The notes: generated from the sequence alone by a model not told the origin. Counted from the stretch's first letter, positions 51,407 through 61,641 are shown. The stretch: 64,000 nt of DNA from Planctomycetota bacterium (GCA_016179685.1 JACPCR010000075.1:1-64000); one strand, 5' to 3'. Made by a program: numbers and translations.

Positions 51407-53263
51407 CTAAAGACCCCTCAGCCCGAATCCCGAACTGTCCGTCCGACTCGGGTCCGCGACCGGCCGCGGTGCAAGCTCGAAACGGAAGCGGCCCGACGCG
51501 TCCTCGAAGGCCAATCGGCGCATCGCCCAGTCCCACTCCAGAAGCCGGAACGAATCGTCCGAGAACGCAAAGACCGTCAGCTCCTCGGAAGAATCGAAGT
51601 CCAGTCGCCAGACCCCCGCCTCCACGCTTTCTCCGCACCTCGGGGGATCGCCCAGATAATGAAGCCGACCCCGCCGGCCGGGGAACTCGACCACTCCGGG
51701 CCGGACCAGCGGCACGGGAACGGCCGCCCGGTTCAGTGCCCAGGTGGTCGCCCTCCGGCCCGTCTTGCCGTCCAGCACCACCAGGGTCGTCAGCGCCGTG
51801 AACAGGTAATGAGTCCAGAGATGCTCCTGGCGGTAGGAAAGCCAAGGGGCGGGGTCGGCGCCGCGTGCCTGATCATAGAAATTGGCCGCCATCGGACGCG
51901 TGCTCACGTTCATCGACGCCGTGTCGATCCCCCACGCCCGCGTCCCCGAGCAGACTCCCAGGCCCGGATGGACGATCGGCGGCTCGTCCCCGCATGCCCA
52001 CGTCTGAAGTCCCTTCATCGGCTGCAGGCTGCGCAGGGTCACCGAGGTCTGGTAGCCGGGCTTCCGGATGAGCGAGTACCGCGTCAGGTCCGTCCGGCAG
52101 TCGAGGATGGACTCCCGATGCCAGGCGGGCTCGGCGACGGCCTCCGGCGTCGTCACGCTCCCCGGCCCCAGCAGCATCATCCAGATCAGGGGCGAGACCA
52201 TGTGTCCCCCGACGTGCCGGCCGGAGCTTCGATATTCTTCCAGTATCCTCTCCGCAATGACCCGAAAGTAAGGCTCGCGGCGGCTGCACAGGATCAGCGC
52301 TGGCAGCAGGTCCGCCCGCGGCCGGTCCAACACGATCCGCTTCCGGCTCGACGTCCCTTCGAAGGGATACCCGCTTCGCGTGTGCGTCAGGGTGAACCAC
52401 TGGAGCGCCCGGAGGATGGCGTCATCGAGCGATGCGTCCGCGGAATAGAGCCAGTAGAGGAAGACGTAGGAGAAGGCCGTATAGGAATAATTGGCATCGG
52501 GCCCACCCTGCTCCGTGACCTGTCCGCTGGGGTTGAGGACGTTAGGCTTGCAGACGTTCCAGACGCGGCGCGCGGCCTCGAGGAAACGCTCCTCTCCCAG
52601 CCACAGCCCGCAAAGCTGGATGAGGGCGGACCACACGCACCCGCGGTTATTCGGATCGTCGCACAGCGTGGGGAGCAGGAACTCCGCGCCTTTCTGCAAC
52701 ATCCCTTCCGCGGCCACGCGGTCCCCCTCCGGCAGGTCCCTCCCCATCCACCAGTAGGCGTAAAGAAGAGGCTCGAGCCGCCAGGCCATTTCGTGCGTTC
52801 CCCAGAGGGTCGAGTACCGCACCGGGCAGAAGGCGAATTCACCCGAAGGAAGCTGATGCCCGCGGTAGGCCCGGAAGCCCTGGCGCAAGCCCTCCAAGAA
52901 GCGTTCGGAACGGAAATGACGGGATAGAGGCTGGCGGTAGCAGAAGGCCATCTGGCCGAGCAGCGCCGCACTGCCCCGGCCATGGCCGTAATACCAGTAA
53001 TAGCCGGGATCATTGGCCAGCCGGTGACGCTCCTCGAGCGGCCATTCGGCCCGGTGATCGGGGAACTGGGCTGGCCGGTCCTGCCCCGAGGGAAAGAGGA
53101 GTCCGCGGTCGAAATCGAAGTCCTTCAACTGCGCCTCCACGGCCTCGTCCAGCAACCCCTGATACCGCCGATTTTCCGGAGTCTCCGGCACGGGCCGGAG
53201 GAACAGCTCAGCCAGCCGTGGAGGCAGCGTCCCGGCACGGTGATCGGGGTCTTGCGTGCCCAT
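51407..53263 (-). CDS. Alpha/alpha-toroid-like protein of unknown function
   Basis: A 618-residue cytosolic-looking protein (no signal peptide). The first 400 residues are helical and aromatic, with repeated motifs such as YYWYYGHGRGSAALLGQMAF, WRLEPLLYAYWWMGRDL and DANYSYTAFSYVFLYWLYSAD, the look of an alpha/alpha toroid as in polysaccharide lyases and glycosidases. The final 200 residues (VVLDGKTGRRATTWALN; AGVWRLDFDSSEELTVFAFSDDS) are a beta-sandwich. This two-domain plan matches heparinase/alginate-lyase-like enzymes, but I see no diagnostic motif. The ATG at 53263 begins MGTQDPDHRAGTLPPRL. Confidence 0.65.
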   Translation of the reverse strand: MGTQDPDHRAGTLPPRLAELFLRPVPETPENRRYQGLLDEAVEAQLKDFDFDRGLLFPSGQDRPAQFPDHRAEWPLEERHRLANDPGYYWYYGHGRGSAALLGQMAFCYRQPLSRHFRSERFLEGLRQGFRAYRGHQLPSGEFAFCPVRYSTLWGTHEMAWRLEPLLYAYWWMGRDLPEGDRVAAEGMLQKGAEFLLPTLCDDPNNRGCVWSALIQLCGLWLGEERFLEAARRVWNVCKPNVLNPSGQVTEQGGPDANYSYTAFSYVFLYWLYSADASLDDAILRALQWFTLTHTRSGYPFEGTSSRKRIVLDRPRADLLPALILCSRREPYFRVIAERILEEYRSSGRHVGGHMVSPLIWMMLLGPGSVTTPEAVAEPAWHRESILDCRTDLTRYSLIRKPGYQTSVTLRSLQPMKGLQTWACGDEPPIVHPGLGVCSGTRAWGIDTASMNVSTRPMAANFYDQARGADPAPWLSYRQEHLWTHYLFTALTTLVVLDGKTGRRATTWALNRAAVPVPLVRPGVVEFPGRRGRLHYLGDPPRCGESVEAGVWRLDFDSSEELTVFAFSDDSFRLLEWDWAMRRLAFEDASGRFRFELAPRPVADPSRTDSSGFGLRGL

Positions 53264-54071
53264 CGTGGTTTCCCCATGAACAGTTTCAGAATTTTAACTG
53301 CGCTTTGTCACGTTTCCGAGCCCGGACATCGATCGGGGCGGCTACACATTTCACAGCGGATGTAGGCCCTTTCCAGCAAAGGCACTCAGGCGACGCCCTT
53401 CAGAGTCCGCTCCGCTCGCTCTTCCGGGCACGCCTAAGGCAGGCTCTTCGCGGTCTTGCGCACGTCGGGAATCAGGATCGTTGCAGCCCACGAGGCTGCG
53501 CATCTTGCCGGTGCAAGTCCGGCACCGGCAGAGGGTTGTCAGCCGTATAGCCCCATTCGACATCTCATGGAAGTGACTCTTGAGGTGAAAGCTCGAACGG
53601 AAACGCCTTTGCCGGCGTAAGGCCAGCGAACTTCGGGGCCGTAGCATCAGGAGAGCTCTGAAGCCTCGTTAACCCACCCTGTGAGAACCAGATGCAGGGA
53701 CTTTCTGATGCCAAGCCGGTCGATCCCAAGCGGAGGCTCATACAGACGGTGAAGAGACCACCGAGAGCAGCCATCTGGTCCGACGGGGTATGGGAGACGG
53801 CACGGAAGAAAAGGTGGCGGTTGGTGTAGCGCGGCCGCTGTGCGACCGCAGTGTTGGAAACTGGCCCGGCGCGGAGCGCCTGCCTGTGCGCCTGCCTGCC
53901 GCGGCGGCGCGGGCAGGTGCCGCACGCAGACAGGGCGGGGCTACGCCGAAACCGGTCGCGCGCCAAATTTTCTGATGAATTGCCGAAAGGCAGGAAGGGG
54001 GCCTCTCGGTGGGTTGAGTCAGGTGGTGAAGAGCCGTTCATCTCCGTTGCTTTCGTGATGGGCTGCGCGAT
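53264..54071. ncRNA. 808-bp gap with possible structured RNA (group II intron-like remnant)
   Basis: No protein gene is convincing here. Between about 53450 and 53830 the plus strand has several small complementary pairs (CTTGCCGGTGCAAG-type loop with GCCGGTGC/GCACCGGC at 53509-53530, AACGCCTTTGCCGGCGTAAGG) and purine-rich linkers, reminiscent of domain I of bacterial group II introns. No domain V or reverse transcriptase was found, so at best it is a truncated remnant. From 53880 a GC-rich palindromic stretch related to 40986-41011 follows. Confidence 0.3.
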
Positions 54072-55331
54072 TCAAGGATAGATGCCTCGCCATTCGTAGG
54101 CCTTGGCGACACGCTCCATGGCGAGCATGTAGGCCGCCGTGCGGGCGCTCACTCGATGCCTCCGGCTGATCTCCATCATGGCGCCATAGCTCTCTGTCAT
54201 GATGCGCCGAAGCCTTTCATACACCTCGTCGGAGGTCCAGAAATAGGACTGGATGTCCTGCACCCATTCCAGATAGGACACGGTCACGCCGCCCGCGTTA
54301 GCGAGAATGTCCGGGATCACGACGATTCCCCGGTCCTCGAGGATGCGGTCCGCCTCAAAGGTCGTCGGGCCGTTCGCGGCCTCCACGATCATCCGCGCGC
54401 GGACTCGGCCGGCATTCTCCTCGGTGATCTGGTCCTCGATCGCCGCAGGAATCAGCGCGTCGCAGTCCAACGTCAGAAGCTCCTCGTTCGTGATCGGCAC
54501 GGATTCGGGCGCGCCTTCGAGCGTGCCTTCCCGGTGAAAATGCTCCGCGACCCGGCGGTAATCGAGCCCGGACGGGTTGAAGATTCCTCCCTTCGAGTTG
54601 CTCACCGCGATCACCTTCGCGCCGGCATCCGGCAGCAGGCGCGCGAGGTTGCCTGCGGCGTTGCCGAAGCCCTGGATGGCGACGCTGCGGCCGTCGAGCG
54701 ATTTCCCCTGGTCCCTCATCGCCTCCGCCAAAGCGTAAAGGCATCCTCGCGAGGTCGCATCCTCGCGGCCCCGCGAACCTCCGACGTCCACCGGCTTCCC
54801 GGTCACCACGCTGCTCACCGAGTAGCCCACGTGCATGCTGTAGGTGTCCATGATCCACGCCATGACCTGGGCGTCCGTCCCCACGTCCGGCGCCGGGATG
54901 TCGCGCTGGGGCCCGATCAGCAGACTGATCTCCGTGGCGAATCGGCGGGTCAATCGTTCCTTCTGGATGGGCGTCAGTTCCTTCGGATTGCAGACGACGC
55001 CGCCCTTGGCCCCGCCATAAGGGATATTGACCACGGCGCACTTCCAGGTCATCAGCATGGCGAAGGCCTTCAAGTGGTCCAGCGTCACGCCCGGATGGTA
55101 ACGGAGTCCGCCCTTGGCCGGCCCCCGAGCCAGGTTATGCTGGACGCGGAAACCGGTGAAAACGCGGACGTCCTCATCACTCATTCGAACCGGAAAAGTG
55201 ACCGTCAGGCAGCGATGGCACTCCTTGAAGATCGCCAGGAGGCTCTGCGGCAGATGGAGCTTTTCGGTAGCCCTGTCCATCTGGTGAAGGACCATGTCGA
55301 GAGTCCGTTGATCGTCTTTGGATGGGGTCAT
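54072..55331 (-). CDS. gdhA: Glu/Leu/Phe/Val-type glutamate dehydrogenase
   Basis: A 419-residue dehydrogenase that interconverts glutamate and 2-oxoglutarate plus ammonia. Family signatures include VQHNLARGPAKGGLRYHP, the catalytic-lysine block VNIPYGGAKGGVVCNP, PDVGTDAQVMAWIMD and the Rossmann segment VAIQGFGNAAGNLARLL, with IVEAANGPTT near the end. ATG 55331 has AAGGAGG nine bases upstream; an in-frame extension to 55586 is not protein-like. It is a single-gene unit; the length matches the hexameric class. Confidence 0.92.
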   Translation of the reverse strand: MTPSKDDQRTLDMVLHQMDRATEKLHLPQSLLAIFKECHRCLTVTFPVRMSDEDVRVFTGFRVQHNLARGPAKGGLRYHPGVTLDHLKAFAMLMTWKCAVVNIPYGGAKGGVVCNPKELTPIQKERLTRRFATEISLLIGPQRDIPAPDVGTDAQVMAWIMDTYSMHVGYSVSSVVTGKPVDVGGSRGREDATSRGCLYALAEAMRDQGKSLDGRSVAIQGFGNAAGNLARLLPDAGAKVIAVSNSKGGIFNPSGLDYRRVAEHFHREGTLEGAPESVPITNEELLTLDCDALIPAAIEDQITEENAGRVRARMIVEAANGPTTFEADRILEDRGIVVIPDILANAGGVTVSYLEWVQDIQSYFWTSDEVYERLRRIMTESYGAMMEISRRHRVSARTAAYMLAMERVAKAYEWRGIYP

Positions 55332-55794
55332 AGGTACCTCCTTCATGGGGCGCGGCCGCAAGTCGGGCAATGGGGTTTTTCTGGGTTGAAGGTCTGAACG
55401 GGTCGGCAGCAACACCCAGAGTTGAGAAGGCCGAAAAAATTTTCGTGGCTGACCTGGAAAATCACGGGCGGCCCGTGGACACGAGCAGGAAGGGTGGGCG
55501 CCTGAATGCCCGGGGGGAGACCTGCTCGGGTCTCTCCGGTGATGGGAGAGTTCTTTAAATTTTTCAGTAGAAAAGTGCGGGAGCACTTCCGAAAAGGGAA
55601 ACGAGTACTCGAATACAAGACAAATCTGGACCCGAAATAGTCAGGGTGCAAGCCTCCAGTACGAGCTCCCAACTTTTCATATTTCCCCTCTGTAGAGACT
55701 TGCTCGGGGCATCCCTTTCTTGGCTAAGCGCTTGCTGTATCCTCTGACGGTTGTGACCGCTCGAGCCACACGGGTGGTTTGAGGCAGCGCTTCG
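55332..55794. other. 463-bp gap upstream of gdhA
   Basis: No gene seen. A small perfect hairpin AAGTGC-GGGA-GCACTT lies at 55573-55588; its core resembles the centre of palindromic repeat A (AAGTGCGGGTGCACTT) and it may be a short degenerate relative. The gdhA promoter should be in the half nearest 55332. Confidence 0.5.
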
Positions 55795-57138
55795 CTAACG
55801 GATGATGCGCAGTCGCTTGGGCGGCCAGAAGACCATGAAGGCCTCGCCGACCAGGTTCTCTTCCGGCACGGCGGGTCCGGTCTCCCAGAGCCGGCTGTCC
55901 TTGCTGTTCGGGCTATTGTCGCCCAGGACGAAATATTCGCGTTCACCGATCTTCCAGCGGCCCTCCGGGCTCGTGATGCCGAAGAGGTCCGACACGTAAT
56001 AAATGTCCCTTTCCAGGGCGATATTCGTGAAGGAGGCCGTCCCATGCAGGAGGCCGAAGGCGACCTCGGCACGGACCGTGTGGCCGTCACCCTCATGCGC
56101 CGCGGACTCGTACGGATGAGTGATGAGCGGCCGGTGGTCCACCTCCAGGATCACGGCGTCGTCCACGTTCACCAGAGCCAGGCGGGCCGACTTTCCTGGC
56201 GCGAGCCCACAAGGGGGGCCCTCGATGCGTTCCGGGTCGGCCTCCTTTTTCCCTTTGTGCCGGGCCTCGACCACCACGGGCGCGGGATGGCCCAGCGCAA
56301 CGCGCGCCGTAAAGGACCGGTCCGAGTCGGCCAGGAAGGCGAAGATTTCTCCCTCGCCGGTCTCCGGCACGACCGAGAAGCGGATAGCGAGGTCGTCGAG
56401 GAGGTTCAGCGAGCCCGGCCGATCCTGGAAGAGGGGCTTGAGCTTGCCGCTCGACTCCAGCGTGCGGTCGTAGACCTTCGAGAGGTGGTAGCGCACGAGT
56501 GCGGGCTCGGATGCGGAGGCGTCCTGGCGCGCCCGCAAGCCGTCCTCGTGGGAGGTCCATTCCTGCATCCCGCTGGGCAGCCAGGCGGTATTGAGGCGGC
56601 GGGCCGCCACGCGTTGGGCGCGCTCGCCCCAATGCTGGAGCTGCCAGTTCTCGATATCCGTGTTGCTCACCGGGTAGTGCAGCTCCTCCGCAGCGATTTC
56701 GTCCCACAGGAGGTCGTCGTTGCTGACGGGCACCCAGAGGGCGCGCTGGACGGAGCGCGGCTTCCTCCAGATTTGCCCGTTGATGCGGATGTCCCCGCGG
56801 GCGATCCAGATCTCCTCCCCGGGCAGGCCGATGAGGCGCTTGATGTAGTTCTTGAACGGGTCCTCGGGGTACTTGAAGACGATGACGTCCCCTCGCTGCG
56901 GCCTCGAGAAGTCGTAAACGAACTTGTTGACGAGAATCTTATCGCCGGACGCCGTGTCGCCGACCAGGGTGGGCTCCATGGACTTGGTGGGAATCTTGAA
57001 GGCCTCGACGACGAAGTGCCTGAGGATGAGCGCCAGGACGAGCGCGATGCCCAGGGACTCGCCCCACTCCCGGGCCACCTGGCGCGCACTCTCGAGCGTG
57101 AACTCCTCCGTGGTCTGATCCGGCCGTGTCGCCGCCAT
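55795..57138 (-). CDS. lepB: Signal peptidase I with large internal domain
   Basis: A 447-residue signal peptidase I that removes leaders from secreted proteins. A membrane helix (GIALVLALILRHFVVEAF) is followed by IPTKSMEPT with catalytic Ser53, GDKILVNKF, and KNYIKRLIGLPGE with Lys100. The last conserved box GDNSPNSKDSR is near 415. Between about 120 and 385 an extra domain is inserted; its middle (DDLAIRFSVVP; GEIFAFLADSDRSF; RLALVNVDDAVILEVDH) looks like a jelly-roll lectin or LamG-type fold. Typical enzymes are 200-300 residues. Related insertions are known in planctomycete-like peptidases. It starts 3 bp after the lepA stop. Confidence 0.92.
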   Translation of the reverse strand: MAATRPDQTTEEFTLESARQVAREWGESLGIALVLALILRHFVVEAFKIPTKSMEPTLVGDTASGDKILVNKFVYDFSRPQRGDVIVFKYPEDPFKNYIKRLIGLPGEEIWIARGDIRINGQIWRKPRSVQRALWVPVSNDDLLWDEIAAEELHYPVSNTDIENWQLQHWGERAQRVAARRLNTAWLPSGMQEWTSHEDGLRARQDASASEPALVRYHLSKVYDRTLESSGKLKPLFQDRPGSLNLLDDLAIRFSVVPETGEGEIFAFLADSDRSFTARVALGHPAPVVVEARHKGKKEADPERIEGPPCGLAPGKSARLALVNVDDAVILEVDHRPLITHPYESAAHEGDGHTVRAEVAFGLLHGTASFTNIALERDIYYVSDLFGITSPEGRWKIGEREYFVLGDNSPNSKDSRLWETGPAVPEENLVGEAFMVFWPPKRLRIIR

Positions 57139-57141
57139 GCG

Positions 57142-59004
57142 CTATTCCTCGTCCGGGGCCAGAACGGCCAGAAAAGCTTCCTGCGGCACCGCCACGTTCC
57201 CCACGCTCTTCATCCGCTTCTTGCCTTCCTTCTGCTTCTCCCACAACTTCCGCTTGCGAGTGATGTCCCCGCCGTAACACTTCGCCGTCACGTTCTTCGT
57301 CAGCGCCCGGATCGTCTCTCGGGCGATGATTCTCGATCCAATCGCCGCCTGGATCGCCACCTCGAAGAGATGCCGAGGAATCTCCTCACGCAGCTTCTTG
57401 ACCAGCCGCCGGCCCCGAACATCCGCCTTGCTCCGGTGCACGATGATCGAAAGAGCGTCCAGCCGGCTGCCCGCCACCAGAATATCCACCTTCACCAGCT
57501 CGTCCGCACGGTATCCCAGCCACTCGTAGTCCATCGTTCCGTAACCCCGGGTCGAGGACTTCAGCTTGTCATAGAAATCGAAAATGATCTCCGAGAGCGG
57601 CATCTCATATTGCAGGATCGCCCGCTGGGGCCCCAGGTATTCCGTCCCCCGGAAGACGCCGCGGCGCTCCTCCGCCAGCTTCATAATGTTTCCGATCGAT
57701 TCCGTCGGCACGAGCAGCGAGGCCTTCACGAGGGGCTCCCGGATTTCCTCGGTCTTTCCCGGGTCCGGAAGCTGGGCCGGGTTGCGCACGTAGAGCACGC
57801 TGCCATCCCGAAGCAAGACCTCATACGTCACGTTCGGGGCCGTCTGCACCAGGTCCAGGTTCTTCTCCCGCTCCAGGCGCTCCTGCACGACGGCCATGTG
57901 CAACATGCCCAGGAAACCGCAGCGAAAGCCGAACCCCAGCGCTTCGGACGACTCCGGCTCATACGTGAATGCGGAGTCGTTGAGGTGGTACTTCTCGATA
58001 CAATCCCTCAGGGCCTCGTAATTCCCGCTGTCGCCCGGATACAGCCCGCAGAAGACCATCGGGTGCGGATCGACGTAGCCTGGAAGCGGCGGCGCCTTCC
58101 TCCGGCTCTCCGTGATGGTGTCCCCCACCTTGACATCATGGATGCTTCGAATCTGAGCCGTTACGTAACCGACCTCGCCGGCCAGGAGGCAGCCGGCCGG
58201 CTCCATCTTCGGCCGGAAGATGCCGACTTCCGAAACTTCATATTCCCGCTTGGATTGAACGAGCTGCATCCTGTCCCCAGCCTTCAGACGCCCATTCACC
58301 AGCCGCACGTAAAGAACCACTCCCCGGTAGTCGTTGTAGACGGAATCAAAGATCAGCGCCTGCAGGGGGCCCTCGGGGTCCCCCGAAGGCGCGGGAATCC
58401 GGTCCGCCACCGCATCCAGCACCTGCTCGATTCCGATCCCCATTTTCGCGCTGACCTGGAGCACCTCGGCAAAATCGATGCCCAGCACCGTCTCCATCTC
58501 TTCCATGACCTCTACGGGCCGGGCGCTCGGCAGATCGATCTTGTTGATGATGGGGACGATGGTCAGGCCGCGTTCCATGGCATGATGCGCGTTGGCCACG
58601 GTCTGAGCCTCCACGCCCTGGCTGGCGTCCACCAGGAGCAGCGCCCCCTCGCAGGCCGCCAGGCTGCGCGTCACCTCGTAGCTGAAATCCACGTGACCGG
58701 GCGTGTCGATCAGGTTCAGCCGGTACTCCGTGTCCCCGCGTGCGTAGTGCAACCGCACGGGTGCGGCCTTGATCGTGATCCCACGTTCGCGTTCGATCTC
58801 GAGCGAATCCAGTACCTGGTCCCGGAACTCGCGGTCCGGGATCGCGCCCGTCTTCTGGAGCAGTCGGTCCGCCAGCGTGGACTTTCCATGATCGACGTGC
58901 GCGATGATGCAGAAATTGCGGATAAGACTGATCGAGCTGGTCCGCTCACCCTCGTCACGCGTTGCCGTAATCTTCGCTGAGGGGCGTCCCTTATCCACAG
59001 GCAT
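57142..59004 (-). CDS. lepA: Elongation factor 4
   Basis: A 620-residue ribosome back-translocating GTPase. AHVDHGKST at 35-43 is G1, DTPGHVDF is G3, and NKIDLPSA is G4; the LepA-specific C-terminus ([39 protein letters not shown]) is complete. The exact start is uncertain: ATG 59004 gives 30 residues before the usual [14 protein letters not shown] start; further upstream residues are not conserved-looking. It is followed after 3 bp by lepB, the common lepA-lepB pair. Confidence 0.95.
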   Translation of the reverse strand: MPVDKGRPSAKITATRDEGERTSSISLIRNFCIIAHVDHGKSTLADRLLQKTGAIPDREFRDQVLDSLEIERERGITIKAAPVRLHYARGDTEYRLNLIDTPGHVDFSYEVTRSLAACEGALLLVDASQGVEAQTVANAHHAMERGLTIVPIINKIDLPSARPVEVMEEMETVLGIDFAEVLQVSAKMGIGIEQVLDAVADRIPAPSGDPEGPLQALIFDSVYNDYRGVVLYVRLVNGRLKAGDRMQLVQSKREYEVSEVGIFRPKMEPAGCLLAGEVGYVTAQIRSIHDVKVGDTITESRRKAPPLPGYVDPHPMVFCGLYPGDSGNYEALRDCIEKYHLNDSAFTYEPESSEALGFGFRCGFLGMLHMAVVQERLEREKNLDLVQTAPNVTYEVLLRDGSVLYVRNPAQLPDPGKTEEIREPLVKASLLVPTESIGNIMKLAEERRGVFRGTEYLGPQRAILQYEMPLSEIIFDFYDKLKSSTRGYGTMDYEWLGYRADELVKVDILVAGSRLDALSIIVHRSKADVRGRRLVKKLREEIPRHLFEVAIQAAIGSRIIARETIRALTKNVTAKCYGGDITRKRKLWEKQKEGKKRMKSVGNVAVPQEAFLAVLAPDEE

Positions 59005-59260
59005 GAACGGGGCAGCATCAGGCGTCCCGGTGTGAGGGACGCGCCTCGTTTCCGCACCAGCGACTGGCGACGCCAAACTTGCAGATTGCTTTCGGCTTGG
59101 GGCCGTCCGACGATTCCCCATAGGGCAAAGCCTCATCTTCGCAGTGCCGGCACGCGCGTTCGGAAAGGCGTTATTCTAGCGGATTCCTGGTCCAGCGCCT
59201 TTTTTTGAATAGAAGACTCCGGCCGCTGTACGCTCGCCACCCTGCCACACCGTCACGGGG

Positions 59261-59902
59261 TCACCCGGCAGGCGTCTCCTGAACGGGCGCTTCCGTTGAC
59301 TGAAGAAATGGAATCAGCGCCTCCCCGATGCGCCGTAACGCCGCTGCCCGATGGCTGACCCGGTTCTTGTATTCTTCTTCCAGCTCTCCGAAGGTCTTCC
59401 CTGCCGGAGGATAAAGGAAGACCGGGTCGTATCCGAAGCCGCGGTCTCCCCGGGGTGTCCGTACAATCCGGCCTTCGCAGACACCCGAAGCGGTCAAGAG
59501 CATCCGGCCCGGAGCGGCCAGGGCGACGGCGCATCGGAATCGGGCGGTGCGGGCGTCATCGGGGACATTTTCGAGGGCGTGGAGCAACTTGGCGATGTTG
59601 GAGGCGTCGTCGCCGTGCTGGCCGGCGTACCGGGCGCTTCGCACGCCGGGTGCGCCGCCGAGCGCGTCGACTTCGAGGCCGGAGTCATCGGCCAGGACCC
59701 AGAGTCCCAGATGCGCGGCGAGGATCAGCGCCTTCTCCCCGGCGTTTTCTTCGAAGGTTGCGCCGGATTCCTCCACCTCGGGCGCTCCGCGGAATTCGGC
59801 CAGGCCGCGCCACACCACGGGGATGCCTTCGAGAAGGGCCTGAATCTCGCGGACCTTACCGGCGTTGCGCGAGCCGACCAGGATCTCCGGGCGGGCCTTC
59901 AT
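59261..59902 (-). CDS. rdgB: Non-canonical purine NTP pyrophosphatase (RdgB/HAM1)
   Basis: A 213-residue house-cleaning enzyme that hydrolyses dITP, XTP and similar nucleotides. Family motifs: EILVGSRNAGKVREI at the start, ATFEENAGEKA, DDSGLEVDALGGAPGVRSARYAG, and GDRGFGYDPVFLYPPAGKTFGEL, then SHRAAAL. It overlaps the upstream rph gene by 4 bp, a frequent pairing in bacteria. Downstream there is a 256-bp gap before lepA. Confidence 0.93.
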   Translation of the reverse strand: MKARPEILVGSRNAGKVREIQALLEGIPVVWRGLAEFRGAPEVEESGATFEENAGEKALILAAHLGLWVLADDSGLEVDALGGAPGVRSARYAGQHGDDASNIAKLLHALENVPDDARTARFRCAVALAAPGRMLLTASGVCEGRIVRTPRGDRGFGYDPVFLYPPAGKTFGELEEEYKNRVSHRAAALRRIGEALIPFLQSTEAPVQETPAG

Positions 59903-60645
59903 GGGCGTTCCAGAGCCTTCTTCTGGGCATCGAGGAGCTGCCGGATGCCGCCTCGGGCAAGCCGCAGGAGCTGGCCGAGCTGCCGCTCGGTGAAGACGCC
60001 CCTCTCGCCCGTGCCCTGGACCTCGATGAACCGGCCCGTGCCCGTCATCGCCACGTTCATATCCACCTCCACCTTGGAGTCCTCTTCATAATTGAGGTCC
60101 AGGATCGGCGCCTTCCCGATCAGGCCCACGCTGACGGCCGCGACGCCATCGAGGATCGGCCACCCCCTCAACAGCTCCTGCGCCTCCATCCACCGCATCG
60201 CGTCCACCAGGGCCACGTACGAGCCCGTGATCGCCGCCGTGCGCGTCCCGCCGTCCGCCTGCAAGACGTCGCAGTCGAGATACACGGTATGTTCCGACCA
60301 CCGCGAGCGGTCCACTATTGCCCGGAGGCAGCGCCCGATCAGACGCTGGATTTCCGATGCCCGCCCGTCGCGCTCGCGGCTCTTCCGGCCCGGAGTCGAT
60401 CCGGGCAGCATGCCGTACTCCGCCGTGAGCCACCCTTCTTCCCGGCCCCTGAGAAACTCGGGAACCTGCGGCACGACCGTGGCCGTGCAGACCACGCGGG
60501 TCTCGCCGCACTCGATGAGCACGGCGCCCGGAGGCGGCTTCAGAAACTTGCGGACGATCCGGCATGGGCGCAGCTCGTCCGGCCTCCGCCCATCGACCCG
60601 CTGATATTTCGTGGCCAAGTTCAACTCAACGTTCCGTCGGTTCAT
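59899..60645 (-). CDS. rph: Ribonuclease PH
   Basis: A 248-residue phosphorolytic 3'-exoribonuclease that trims tRNA. Key blocks: RVDGRRPDELRP at about 16, VVCTATVVPQVPEFLRG, GWLTAEYGMLPGST, GRASEIQRLIGRCLRAIVD and DCDVLQADGGTRTAAITG with the catalytic aspartates. The family C-terminal FIEVQGTGERGVFT is present. Its start overlaps the argF stop by 20 bp; it is translationally coupled to rdgB. Full length. Confidence 0.94.
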   Translation of the reverse strand: MNRRNVELNLATKYQRVDGRRPDELRPCRIVRKFLKPPPGAVLIECGETRVVCTATVVPQVPEFLRGREEGWLTAEYGMLPGSTPGRKSRERDGRASEIQRLIGRCLRAIVDRSRWSEHTVYLDCDVLQADGGTRTAAITGSYVALVDAMRWMEAQELLRGWPILDGVAAVSVGLIGKAPILDLNYEEDSKVEVDMNVAMTGTGRFIEVQGTGERGVFTERQLGQLLRLARGGIRQLLDAQKKALERP

Positions 60646-61633
60646 CAGGGTCCCGGACCGATGGCGTCGAACCCGCGGACGGCGATACCGCCGGCCCGGA
60701 GGACGCCGGGGGGGCCAGAAGCAACCGCAGAATCGCCTTCTGCACGTGCAACCGGTTCTCTGCCTGCTCGTAGACGATGGAGAATGGCCCGTCCATCACC
60801 TCATCCGTGATTTCGTCCCCGCGGTGCGCTGGCAGGCAGTGCATGACGACCGCCCCGTTGCCCGCGGCCGAGACGAGCTCCCGGGTGACTCGATACCGGC
60901 TGAAGGCCTTCCGGCGCTGCTCCGCCTCGTCTTCCTGGCCCATACTCGTCCAGACGTCGGTGTAGATCACGTTGGCCCCCCGCACGGCCTTCACCGGGTC
61001 CCTCAGGTGGCGCGTCGAGGCCCCCGTCCGGGCCGCCAGCTTCTGAAGCCTGGACACGAACGGCGCATCGAGCACGTACCCTGCCGGCGAGGCGATCGCA
61101 AAGTGGACCCCGAGCTTCACGCAGGCCGTCGCCAGGGAGCGCGCCACGTTGTTGCCGTCCCCGACAAAGGCTACCCGCAGACCCTCCAGCGAGCCGAATC
61201 TCTCCTGGATGGTAAAGAGGTCCGACAGGCCCTGGCACGGGTGGAGATAATCCGACAGCCCGTTGATCACCGGCACCGTCGAATACCGGGCCAAATCCTT
61301 CACCACGTGATGCTCGAATGTCCGAACGACGATGCCGTCCACATACCGGGACATGACCCGCGCGACGTCCTTGATCGTTTCCCTGACCCCCAGGCCGATG
61401 CTGTCCCGGTCCAGATAGATGCTGTGGCCGCTGAGTTGGAGAACCGCCACCTCGAAGGACACCCGCGTGCGCATCGAGGATTTTTCGAAGATCATGCCCA
61501 CGACCTTCCCCTCCAGCGCCCGTTCCCGGATGCCTTGCGCCCACCGCCCCTTCAGTTTTCTTGCCCAGTGGAAGATTTCCAGAATCTCCTCGGTGGACAA
61601 ATCCTTGATAGCGACCAGATGCTTCGTTCGCAT
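60626..61633 (-). CDS. argF: Ornithine carbamoyltransferase
   Basis: A 335-residue enzyme making citrulline from ornithine and carbamoyl phosphate. The carbamoyl-phosphate loop SMRTR is at 53-57 (serine-methionine in place of the frequent ST), HPCQ at 131-134, and the ornithine-site MHCLPAHRG near 260. The ATG at 61633 is 8 bp after the argB stop and begins the conserved KHLVAIKDLS. The C-terminus extends about 20 residues with Pro/Ser-rich sequence overlapping rph. Part of argB-argF-rph-rdgB. Confidence 0.93.
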   Translation of the reverse strand: MRTKHLVAIKDLSTEEILEIFHWARKLKGRWAQGIRERALEGKVVGMIFEKSSMRTRVSFEVAVLQLSGHSIYLDRDSIGLGVRETIKDVARVMSRYVDGIVVRTFEHHVVKDLARYSTVPVINGLSDYLHPCQGLSDLFTIQERFGSLEGLRVAFVGDGNNVARSLATACVKLGVHFAIASPAGYVLDAPFVSRLQKLAARTGASTRHLRDPVKAVRGANVIYTDVWTSMGQEDEAEQRRKAFSRYRVTRELVSAAGNGAVVMHCLPAHRGDEITDEVMDGPFSIVYEQAENRLHVQKAILRLLLAPPASSGPAVSPSAGSTPSVRDPDEPTER

Positions 61634-61641
61634 GGAAGCCC

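Noticed and set aside
53790..54058. Short Arg/Ala-rich frames before gdhA as genes
   Set aside because: They overlap a GC-rich palindromic repeat and have no start signals or protein-like patterns.
56044..58980. Long plus-strand open frame (978 codons) over lepA and lepB
   Set aside because: Fully antisense to two conserved housekeeping genes; Arg/His/Leu-rich without motifs.
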